From: Erysipelotrichaceae bacterium
Lineage (GTDB): Bacteria > Bacillota_I > Bacilli_A > RFN20 > DUOF01
Assembly: GCA_015058985.1 (NCBI GenBank)
Contig: SVBH01000003.1
Location: 1-64,000, forward strand
Reading direction: 5' to 3'
DNA: 64,000 bases
Part shown: piece by piece, positions 9,901-21,900 of the stretch
Position numbering within the stretch: position 1 is the first letter of the stretch
Layout of the letters: every line of letters begins with the position of its first letter
Notes under the pieces: generated by a model
Databases searched by the model: none
Seen by the model: the letters and a program-made list of their open reading frames with translations, nothing else
Told to the model about the DNA's origin: nothing
Translations under genes and position numbers: made by a program

Positions 9901-12900
9901 CCATTTCAGCAGGTCTATCAACTGCCTTAACATCAATTGTAATTTTTCTCTTGCTAATAACACCATTAGGTATAGTTATTGATGTAATAGGAACATATTC
10001 ACTATCTACGAGCTCATAGTTATCTGAATAATCTGTTATATCAACAATAATATTTACATTATTTGAAGCATTGACATCTTGATAATATGAGTCATAGACC
10101 AATCCTAATTCATGACTATCAATATTATTAATACTAATCTTAAAATCATTTGTTTCACTAGTTCCATCGTAGATTTTTTCCATACCACTAGTAGTATAAT
10201 AATTTCCTTCCAATTTCAATTGATAAGGAGTAATAGAAGCTTCCACACTTGAAATAGAACCAATAAATTCATAATTTGTAAACCATGACAAGAATCCTTC
10301 TTTTACACTCACAGAACGGAATATGATATTTCTTACATCACTACCAACATTAACATTAATATTATCATAATAAGCATCTACTAAAATATAATCAAAATCT
10401 GTAAATAGAGACATATCATCAGCAATAATGCCAGAATCTTCATTCACTTGAAGACAAATAGTATAAGGACTATTTAAACAAGTATTGCTTAATTCATAAG
10501 AGACTTCATCAGTACCAGAATATACCTTAGACTTTAATCCACCAACTGTAAATTTAGATAAATCAACTTCTCTTTTTAAGATATAACCATCAACATTACA
10601 AGTGGCAATATCAATGTAATAGTTAGTTGCAAGCGTTTCTGTTCCATGATCATCTACATAAAGCTTGATATTATTTAATACAATTTGCACATTACCAACA
10701 TTTACATCAATGTAGAAAGCATCATATTTTACAACGTATTCATTACCATCAGTAATAATTCCATCTTTTATATTTATCGAAAAATCAGAAGAAACCTTAT
10801 TAGTTTTATCATATTGTTTAGAATTACCAGTAATAACTAAATCGCTAATATCAATTTGTAAAGAACCTATTTCAATCATCACGATTGGTTTTACAAAAAT
10901 ATAATTATTATTATTCAATTCATCTACAAAAGTTACATCATATGATACCTCAAAACTACCTTTGTTAGTTCTATCAACAGGAGCAGTTACACTACAAGTA
11001 AGATTAGAATCCTCACCAACAACAAGTCCACTAACAACCTTACATGAAGCAAATGTGATTTCATCAGTAGAACCAACATAAAGATTGTTTACCGTAACAT
11101 CCAACTTGACTTCTTTAGCAATAATATTTCCTTGGAATAAAGGAACTTCTGTTGAGTCATCTAATACATAGTTACTATTGCCAATTTCGATAGATAAAAT
11201 ATTAATATTTTTACCAGTTCCTACATTCTTATCTTCATATGAAGCACTTACTTTTATTTCTAATGAATCGTTGCTATCTCCAATAGCAAGCTCATTAGCA
11301 TTGAATGAGAAGATCACTGAATCTAATACATTACTAGTTCCATCATAAGTTTTATTAATAGAACCATTGGCAGGATTAGAAATTAACATCGCCTGATTCA
11401 ACTTCTTAGGACTTATATATGCGTTTAACTCTCCACTAGAAGATTCATAATTGCCATCTAAATCAGTTATTGTATAACCCACATAATATTTATCTGCATT
11501 TTTTCCTACCGCATCTGTAGTTAGAATCGTATTTGTTTCATTACAACTATTACCATTTGATACATAAGAATCATTATTACAAACAGTGTATTTAATTTCA
11601 TAATTTAAACTAGAAGTAATTAATACCAAATCTTTATTAGATCCATCATAGACTAGTCCAGGTTTAGCTTCAACTTTTATTACTTCATCACTCATAGTTG
11701 CTTTTGCAATAGTAACAAGTTTATCACATATAACATTAGTGTAACTATAACTTGCTGTCTCAGGGATTTGAATTTCTAATGTATATACACCTGCATCAGT
11801 TTGGAAGAAACCAGTATCACTACTTGTTGTGTTACCACCTTTTTTATGCATAACATAGGTTATACCTGCTACATCTAATAACATTTCATTGTTTTCATCA
11901 TAAATATCAATAGTAGCTAATTCTTGTAAGTTACCATTGTAAACTAAATCTTCCTTAACATTGAAAGTTACTGTTAAACTAGATTGAGTAATTTTAAATG
12001 TAACACCTGAAGGATAATTACCAGCTAAATAGTTATTAGATTCATTTACTACAATTACAAAATCATAACTTCCTACATTAGTACCAGAAATTCCTGATAC
12101 TTCTATCCATCCAGCATAAGAAGTAATCTTTTCTTCAAAACTTGAATCATAATAAACTTCAAATTTATTTAAGAATTGAATTTCTTTGCCTGTATAAGAG
12201 AAAGTATCAATAATTACATTATTTGTTTGACCAAATTCATCGACAATTTCTTCTGTTTTAAAAGATACACCAAAATATATTTGTGCTTTCTTAATCACCA
12301 ATGAAGATTCAATAGAAGCACTATTATAATTATCACTTTCTAATACTTTTAATGTAATTACATAGCTACCAGCATCTTTTACTTTCGAAGTTAAATCTGT
12401 TATATCATTCCAAGAAGAAACAGAGCCACTATAAGGTGTATGAACAATATCAAATACATATTGGTGTTCATAGTCATCGCTAGCATTAGAAACAAAATTT
12501 AATTTAGAAATTAGATTAGTTTGTCCTTTATAACTATATACCAAATCATCATTGAATTTTAATTCAACTGTAATATCTGCTTTTTCAATAGTCAAATTAG
12601 CCCAAACAGAAATTGTAGAATAACCAATCTTTTCAATAGTTGCAGTTACTTTATACTTACCAGCATTTACAACATCTTCAACAGAAGAAAGTTCTAAATC
12701 AGTAACATATTTTTCATAGACATATGATATATTTGCACCATCAACAGCATTTCCAGATACTACAAAACGATCTTTATAACTTTCCCCATCATAAACCACT
12801 GTTTCATGTTCAAATACGATATCACCACTTGCAAATTCAGCATAAGCAATTACCAAAGTAACTAGTTTTTCATTACCTATATAGTTATTAGTATTTTCAT

Positions 12901-15900
12901 AAGAAATAGTAACATCATATGTTCCTGTAGAAGCTACTCCATTTGCCTGGTCATATCCTGTTCCACTATAAACTAAATCAATATCGTTATCACTAATTTT
13001 AGCATTGATTTTGAAATATTCACCATCATAAGTACAAGTCATTTTAGAACCCACTGAATCGTAAATACATCTACCTTCTTCATTGATTATTTCAATATCT
13101 AATTTAACTTTATTAATGGTTAGAACTGCTTCCATATCACTTGGATCAACATAGTTACCAGACTTTTCATCAAAAGATGCAATAAATGTGTATACACCTG
13201 CATTTGTAACATACAGACCGTTCAATTCTTCAGAACCTAACATTACTTTATAAGAGACCTCAATAATAGGGTTATCACCAACACCTACAATATTTAGAAG
13301 TTCTTCCTCATTGATAGTTAAAGTATGTGAAGAATTTTTGCTATAATTAACAGTTTTTCCTTCAAACTTAATGCCTGAAAAATCCAATGAAGCTGGAGTA
13401 ATTTCAAAGGTAATAGCATCTAATGTTAAACTATTATAATTATCTTTTGAAATTGTAGCACTTACTTTATATTTTCCAACATTTATAGCATAATCTACAT
13501 TTTCACCTTTTTCATTTGTAATAATGTAAACTTTAGTGGTTTCAGAAACACCAGAATTATCAATTAATTCTACCATTTTTTCAGTTCCATCATAAACGAA
13601 ATTTCTATTACTATCGAAACTTATATTGCTTAAAGTTCCTTTTTCAATACTCCATGCCTTAGTAATATTCTTTGTTTCATAATTACCATTATAATTAACA
13701 TCAGATTCATCATTCACCAATAATACAGCATCATAATCGCCAGAAGCAGTTGCCGTCCACACACCAGAATGATCTACTGCTAATCCTGTAACTTCTACAT
13801 TACTAGATTTTATTACATAATTTAGTGTTTTTTGATTTCCATCATAAATAAAACTATTATTAACCCATTCAATAGATAAAGAAGCTTTAACAACTTTTAA
13901 CTCTACAATCTTTTCAACATAATTATAATGAGCTGATTCATTTGCAAATACTCTTACACTATGAGTACCAACATCAAGAACGATTAAATCATCAATGCTG
14001 TAAGTATCGCCATTGATACTATAACTTAAGCTATTAACTTGTTCATCATTATTGATTGTAGCATTAATCTTTATACCTTGTGATTTGTAAACTGATGTTA
14101 CATCACTTGAAGTAATTAATGCATTTGCTTTAGTAATCACAAAATTAGCACTTAATGAAGAAGGCACTTCATAATTTTTGTTATCGTCAACAGTAAAATT
14201 AGCAGTGATATTATATGTTCCTACCTCTACTAATGAATAAACATTACCATCAGTTAAATCACCACAATTAGTTGTATTACAAACATAAGTTACATTTAAA
14301 CCAGAAGGTAAAGTACCGAGTGTTACATTATAGCCAATTCCTGAATAAGCAAATGTTTTATCTACAAAATTATTACTTATAGAAGTCATATTATAACTTG
14401 CTTTTCCAACCACTACACTGATAGATGATTCTACTACAGTATAATTATCCCCTGTAGCATCAATTACTACTTTAACCTTATATGTTCCAGCATCAGTTAC
14501 AGCTATTTCATCATATGAATCCCTTTTACCTTCTTCATTGAATTCACAATCTGTACCATAAACAACTTCGCAATAATAGTAAGTAATTACACTCGCATTA
14601 GTTAATGGATATGATGTAATAATACCAGAAATTAGATTTAATTGTTCTCCAGTGTAAATCAAACCATCATGAGGGATTAAACTAACAGATAGACTATCGC
14701 TCGCAAAGATTAAGAAACTTCCTCTTTCCCATATAATATTATAGTTATCTGCATATGGATAGCCATCATCAGCAATTGAAGTAGCATATACCAAATAATT
14801 TCCTACACTACTAACACTCGTATTAGTGTAAATAGTCCCATTATTAGTCTCAATTTTATAATTATAAGAAGTAGGTTCTTGTCCTTCTACAAAAGAACCA
14901 TTAATTACTTCATAATAACTAGAATTAGCGAAACTATAAGAATTTGAACTATCATAAATAGCAGTTGAACTCTTGAATTGAATAGTAATAGCAATTTTTT
15001 CAATTGTAAACTCAATATATGTTTCTCCAGTATAATTACCTACACCCGTAATTACAATTTTATAATTACCAGCATTGATGATGTCGCCAGTATAAGATTC
15101 ATATTCCCCAGCAGAATTTAAAATATAGTAATTAATTTCATAATCAACACCTACAATGCAACCTTCAATAAATATAACAGGTTCAAATTTAACACCAGTA
15201 TAAGTGAAATCTTCAATATCTTCAGCCTCACCTATTTCAATTTGATTAATAGTTAAAACAGCTTCCAAATCACTTTCTTCACTTAAAACATAGTTTCCAG
15301 TGCTACAATTGAATGCAACAGCAAAATCATAATCACCTGCATTTATGACTCCATTATCAGTAGTAGCAGTTACTCCATCAATTGTATATGTTAAAGATAT
15401 CACAGAGTCTAAATTAGTATTCTCTACCACGATAAAATGTTTATTACCATCATAGTTAATTGTCTTATCTTTCATTTCTAAAATAACAGGTGCCGGTAAA
15501 ATATCAAGAACAACAGGAACACCAAACACTTTAGAATTATAGTTAGATCCAGCCTCAGCATAAGCAGTAACTTCATATCTTCCTGCATCAATTCCACCAT
15601 TTCCACTTTGTTTAGTTCCTCCATTATAAGAAACTTCATAAGTTATAGTAATTAAATCACCTACACTAGTGTAGACTTTATTCAACTTCATTGCATGAGG
15701 TTGTCCATCGTAGACGATTGATGTATATCTAGATTCCCAAGTTAAATCATCAGGTAAGTTAATTTTAGTTATCTCAAAATAAGTACTTATTGAAGGAATA
15801 TCATTATAGTTAGGATCAACCTCAAATGTTGTAACCACATAATATACACCTGTATTTAATGCATCTACTGGATTTGATAAAGGACAATTATCCTTATTTC

Positions 15901-18900
15901 CATCAACACATAAATAGTACAAAGTTTCGTACTTTATTTCTTCTAGAACAGAACCTTCAAACGCTATTGTTTGTACCATACCATTATAAGGTGATGTATA
16001 ACCTCCAGAAATGTAATAAGGATTAGCTTGAGTAATCGTATAAGTTGCTTTTGAAATAGTAATTAAAATTGTTTCTCCTTCATAAGTAACATCATCATAG
16101 TTAACTCCTCCATCAACCACAACAGAATCTAAATAATAATATCCTGCTTCTTTTCCAACCACACTACTTGCACTATATGTTTCAATAACATTTTTCTTTC
16201 CACTACAATCCAAAACATCGCAATAATGATAGACAAAAGTAGTAGTAATTCCATCAGTAATATTAGTTTCAAAGTTGATTAATTCTTGATTGCTACGATT
16301 ATAAACTAAGTTTTGTTTGCCTTCTAATTTTGTAATTTCTAACTCATTTGAGGCAGAAACTTCAATAGTGCCAGAAGAATAAGCAAACATGTAATTAGTA
16401 CTATAATCAAGGCCGGTATAAGGAGCTATTAATCCTACAATTTCAACTCTATAAGAGTTTCCTGCTTTCAAACTAGAAAAATCAGATGTTTGATAATCAG
16501 TAACCTTAAATTGATTACTATACAATTGCCAATTAATACTAGTTGGAGATTCACCATAAATAAATTCTTGACTAAATGTATATCTAGCCAGATCTCCTAA
16601 ATCAGGATATTTACTAGGATCAGAGAAGACCATATAAGACATTATAGAATTAGTAAATTGAATTTGAATTAATCTTTTGTTAATTATAGGATTACATGTA
16701 AATGTAGAAGTTTCAAAATTATCAAACTCACTAGTAGATTTATCATCTACATACAATCTCAAAGTATAACTACCAACATTAATAGCAGTAGGCATATTAT
16801 TTTTAATAAATTGATATGCAGAATTAGCAGATTTGCTAAACTCATTAGTACAACTTTCATTATCACCATTAACAAGACATACTTTTATAGATAAATCATC
16901 ATTAACAATACCCTCTGTTAATGAAGCGACTAAAATATCTTGTCCAGCAAATTTAAATATAGCTTCTGTAAGTAATGATTGAGCAGTTCCTGTATAATCG
17001 GCATTTAAAACTGTAGGAGTGAAATCTAAAGTTGCCTTGTTTATCTTAACTTCTACTACTTGTTCTTCAAAAATATAATTAGGATGATTTACGTTAATAG
17101 AAATTTGATAAGTACCAGCATTAATTAAATTAGGTTGAATATTAGGTGAAGTAGGAGCTTCACTTCCTGTTATAGGATAATTAAGACCATCTTTTTTAAC
17201 AGATAAATTCACATATGCACTTACATCATCACCTAAAACAGTTCTTAAAGTAGGTACTCCAAATAAACATGGACTACCATTATAAATACAAGTTTTACTA
17301 CTAAATAATAAATCATTTTTCTCAATAGTTGTTTGATTAACTACAACATGTCCCTCTTTAAAAGATATATTATAGTTACTCATTCCACCTATTTGTGTCT
17401 CTGATAAAGACATACTTGTTGGCGTAATAACATAACTTCCTGCATCTATAATAGTTAATACTTCCAAATTAACGCCATTATCTCCAACAATTGAACTGCC
17501 ATCCTTTGTAGCAGTAAAAATTAAACTATTAAAATCATCAACTATTCCTGTAGCTTCAAAACAAGCAATACCACTATTCACACACATTCCAGCTGGAGAT
17601 CCAGTAACTATAACTCCTGAAACAACCCCATTACCTTTGAAATCACCATATGTATATTCATAATCTTTAAAACTGACTTCAACGTCTTTTTGTTTAATTA
17701 CAATAGGATCAGAAGATACATCGACACGTGGATTAGCAGCTGATTCATTTAAGACTACATTGATAGTATATTCACCGGCATATGTAGCATATAAACTTAC
17801 AACATTATTAATAAAAGAACAATTTTCTGTATTGCAAGACAATCCATTTTGTTTTTCTTTAAAATACGAATTAAAATCTTCACCTTTTATAGAAGCTTCA
17901 AATACAAAATCCCATCCCCAATTATCATCATAAGGAGAAACAGAAACCTCAGCAATTTTTATTGCACTTCCATTATAAACTTTTTCACTTTCAACAGGAG
18001 TAATTGTTATTTCTATTTCAGAAACATCCAACATTCTAATAGCAAATGTTCCTGCTTCTAATGAAATGTGATAATTGTTTGTATTTAATCCATTTAAAAC
18101 ATTAGGAGTAATAGTATATGTTCCGATAGCAGACAATTGATTAACATCAACATCCAATCCACTAGCGACATTTTTGACGCTATAACCAATAGAATTGATT
18201 GCATCTTCTCCCAATAGTCCCACTATATTGTAATAACTAACTCCTGATAAATCATAACTATTATCTGTATGAGGAACTGTTAAATCCACAAAAGTAATCG
18301 TCAAATCTGCTTTTGTAATGCTCCATGAACCAGTTACTTCTTTACTTGGGTTATTTGCAGTTTCAGCAACCAAGAATGTTTCATTATAATTTCCTACTAA
18401 AGATTGTCCCTTACCCTTATAAGTAACAGCACCACCATTAGCAGCAGTACATGTTGGTTCTTGTACACCACCATTATAAACTAATGAAGTACAAGTTAAT
18501 TTATAAGCATTAGCATCTTCTACCTTCAAAATTTCTACATTAAATGATGCTCCTATTAAATCATATCCTTCAACACCATCAGGATTATTAATATTTAAAG
18601 TAATACTATAAACGCCAGAATTAAGTTTGCTTATGTAATTATAATATGTTAAATCTGTACTATCAATGGTTACTTCAGTTTCAGCATTTACCTTATAAGA
18701 ATAAGTAAATTTAGCGGTATTAATTCTATCATCATTAGTGATAAGTTTAAAACTAGCAATAACTTGTTTTTCTCCATTATAAGTTAATGTGGAATTATAA
18801 GAATAATCAAACATAACATAAGGATTGGAAACAGTTAATTGACCTGATATTTCTCTACTAACACCATAGTTTTCACTATCAATAAAAGGAATAATTGTAT

Positions 18901-21900
18901 AAGTACCTGCACTGTTTAATTGTCCAGATTTAAACTTATAATCATCGCCTCTAGAATTAATATAGAAACTTACATCAGGCGCTATTTTACTAATTAATGT
19001 AGTTTTTTCATCATCAGTCAAATCAAGTGAATCTAAATCAATTTTAATACATGCCTTTTCACTTTCGGTTGCACAAACACCAATATTAATATCAGTTCCA
19101 GCATCAATTTCTTCTGGAATTATAACCTTTTCACCATTAACAAAACTAAGTCCAACTTTCAATTGTCCTACTGTTAAAGTAGCAGGTGATATTGTCACAT
19201 TATAGTTAGGATCGCCTTGAGTAGTTACATAGTTATTATAACTATCACCACTAGTTAAAATAGTATATGTACCTGCTTCTTTTATTTCGGTTACACTTTT
19301 ACCTAGCGTGTCTCCGCTTGCAAAATAAGTGATAGAATAAACAACTTTATTTATATCAGTACCAATAAAATCAACCAATCTAAAACATCCTGTTTCTATT
19401 TCCAAACTACATAGTCTTTCTGATAAATCAATTACACTATCAGTGTAAGGGAATTCTCCTGAAATAAAAGTTATAGAAGCAGATTTCTTAGTTATTTCAA
19501 AATTTTTCTCTATATAAGTAATGTTATAGTTATCTAAACTATTATTTCCAGTAACACTGTTAGTCATATCAAAAGTGTTAACCTTAATAGTGTAACTTCC
19601 AACATTTTTAGGTTTAAAATTAGATTGATACTCATCAAGAGATACTTTTCCTTCATAAACAACATTAGCAATGGTATCGTTAGATTTTAATCCGCTTACA
19701 AAATAGTTACTAATGTTACTAAAATCTATCTCTACACCACTATAAATACGATTAGAAGAAGCTAATTCATAAGATAAAGCTACTTTATTGATAACAGAAT
19801 TACCAAAACTATAACTAATCACTCCATCTTCAAAATAATCAACAAATTGACTATCTGCTAGAAAACTTAATGTATATGTTCCAGCATCTACCACTGAATA
19901 ACTATATCCAGAACTATCTATGCTTATCGTCTTAGTTTCATAAACACTTCCATCTTTTTTTATTGTTAAATTACCAGTAACAATAGTATCACAATCTGTA
20001 CCATCAACATTTCCAATATTTAAATTCAATATTTGAATTAAACCACTCGTATAATCAATACCAGTATAAATCTCACTATCAAGATATATTTTCTTAAATC
20101 CAACTTTAAACACACCAGATTCTTTTCCAGCAATGTGGAAATTTTCATTAATAGTAGTTGAGTTTTTCTCATAAACTCCATCAATTGAGATAGAATATTC
20201 ACCTTGATCTATCAATTCAGTAGGAGAATATTTAACATCTATCATATTCCTTAAAGATTGATCTAACAATAAACTATAATCTGATTTATCACTAATTAAG
20301 AAACATCCTGCTCCATTAAGTGAATCACAAGCAATCAAACTATGGTTATTGCCATCATAAATTGCACTTCCATTAACAAACTTAATGTAAATATTTTTAG
20401 GAAGAATGTTCCAAGTAACTGTACCATTAGTGGAAGAAAAATTTTCATTTCCAGCATAAGTATAATTAGATTCATATTCACCTGCTTCAATAGCACTTTT
20501 ATTATTTTCTAGTGTTATATCATCTTCAAATAAAACTGTATTCCAATCACTAGCATCTCTAAATAAAATTTTACAAGATGCATTTTTTTCATTACCATCA
20601 TAGTAGAATTGACTACAAGAAAAATCAACTGAATAATCACCATCATCAGCAATATCAATAGAAACAGTCTCTGTTTCAGTATAAATATAATTATCACTAT
20701 TGACTTGTAAAGTAATAACATATGTTCCTACTTCAGAAGCCTTCAAATTACCAATTACATTATCCAAATTAGAATAAGAACATTCTTTTCCACTAGGAGA
20801 AATGCTACCTTTAAAAGTAATTCCACTTAATCCTAAAACAAAATTCTTGATTGATTCATTTCTATATTGCTCAGAAGTTTTTACCAATTGTTGGTTTACT
20901 GCTGCTGAAGAACCATCAGCTAAAGCCATTTTATATTTCAATCCACTTATGGCAACCATAAAATCAATAGCATTGCCTTCATATTTAATCACGCTAGCTT
21001 TATTGATAGTAAAAGTGAAATCATTGACTTTAGCGCTATCAATATAAACATAGAAATAATCTTTGCTAGAATAATTGTTATTTACATCAGTAGGGATAAT
21101 TTTATAAACACCTGCGTTAGAAATAGCAGCATTAACAGTTCCATTAGCAGTGTAATTTACGTTTGTAATTTTATCACTACTATTAACAATGCCATCAATT
21201 TTAAAACAACCTGATCCATTAGAACAAATAATAGAATTGAAAGTTCTTGATACGCCATATTCATAATCAGCTGTATCTTTTAAAAATTCAACAGAGACAA
21301 TATTTATTACATTTATATCAATCTCATCACTTTCTATTTCATTAAATCCTAAAGTTGCTCTTAGAGTATAATCTCCTACTCCATTACTTGCAATTGTTGA
21401 TAATAATTTTGAATAACTATAACCAGTACCAGTATGTATCTCAGTACCATTTAAAGATAATGACCAATAGATTAAAGTTGCATCAATCCCAATACTTTCA
21501 TCTAATGTAAAACTAATTTCTCCACCAGTAGGGGATCCAGTACTAGAATAATTAACAACTTTATAATCACTACCAGAATGTTCTATCGTAGTACCACCAA
21601 ATATTCCCATATAAATTGCTATGTTTTCATAAAGAGAATCATATGTAATATCAAAGCTTCCACAGGTAGCCACATTATTAATTACACTTTCTACCTCAAA
21701 AGAAGTAATTCCACTAGTAGATAATCCTGTCGTCGTAAGAACAGCCTTATAGGTACCATTTCTATTCACTCTAACCCTTATTACAAAACCATTATTTTCA
21801 GTTTTACTAACAATATAGCTAGAATCAATCAATGATCCCCCAAAATAAATTTCAACATCATCTATAGTGGCATCAGAAGAACTAATGTTTTCGTATCCTG

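Noticed and set aside
17849-21047. Small ORFs at 17849-18061 (+), 20515-20721 (-), 20802-21047 (+)
   Set aside because: Lie within the 5242-aa gene in alternative frames with no RBS or recognisable features.
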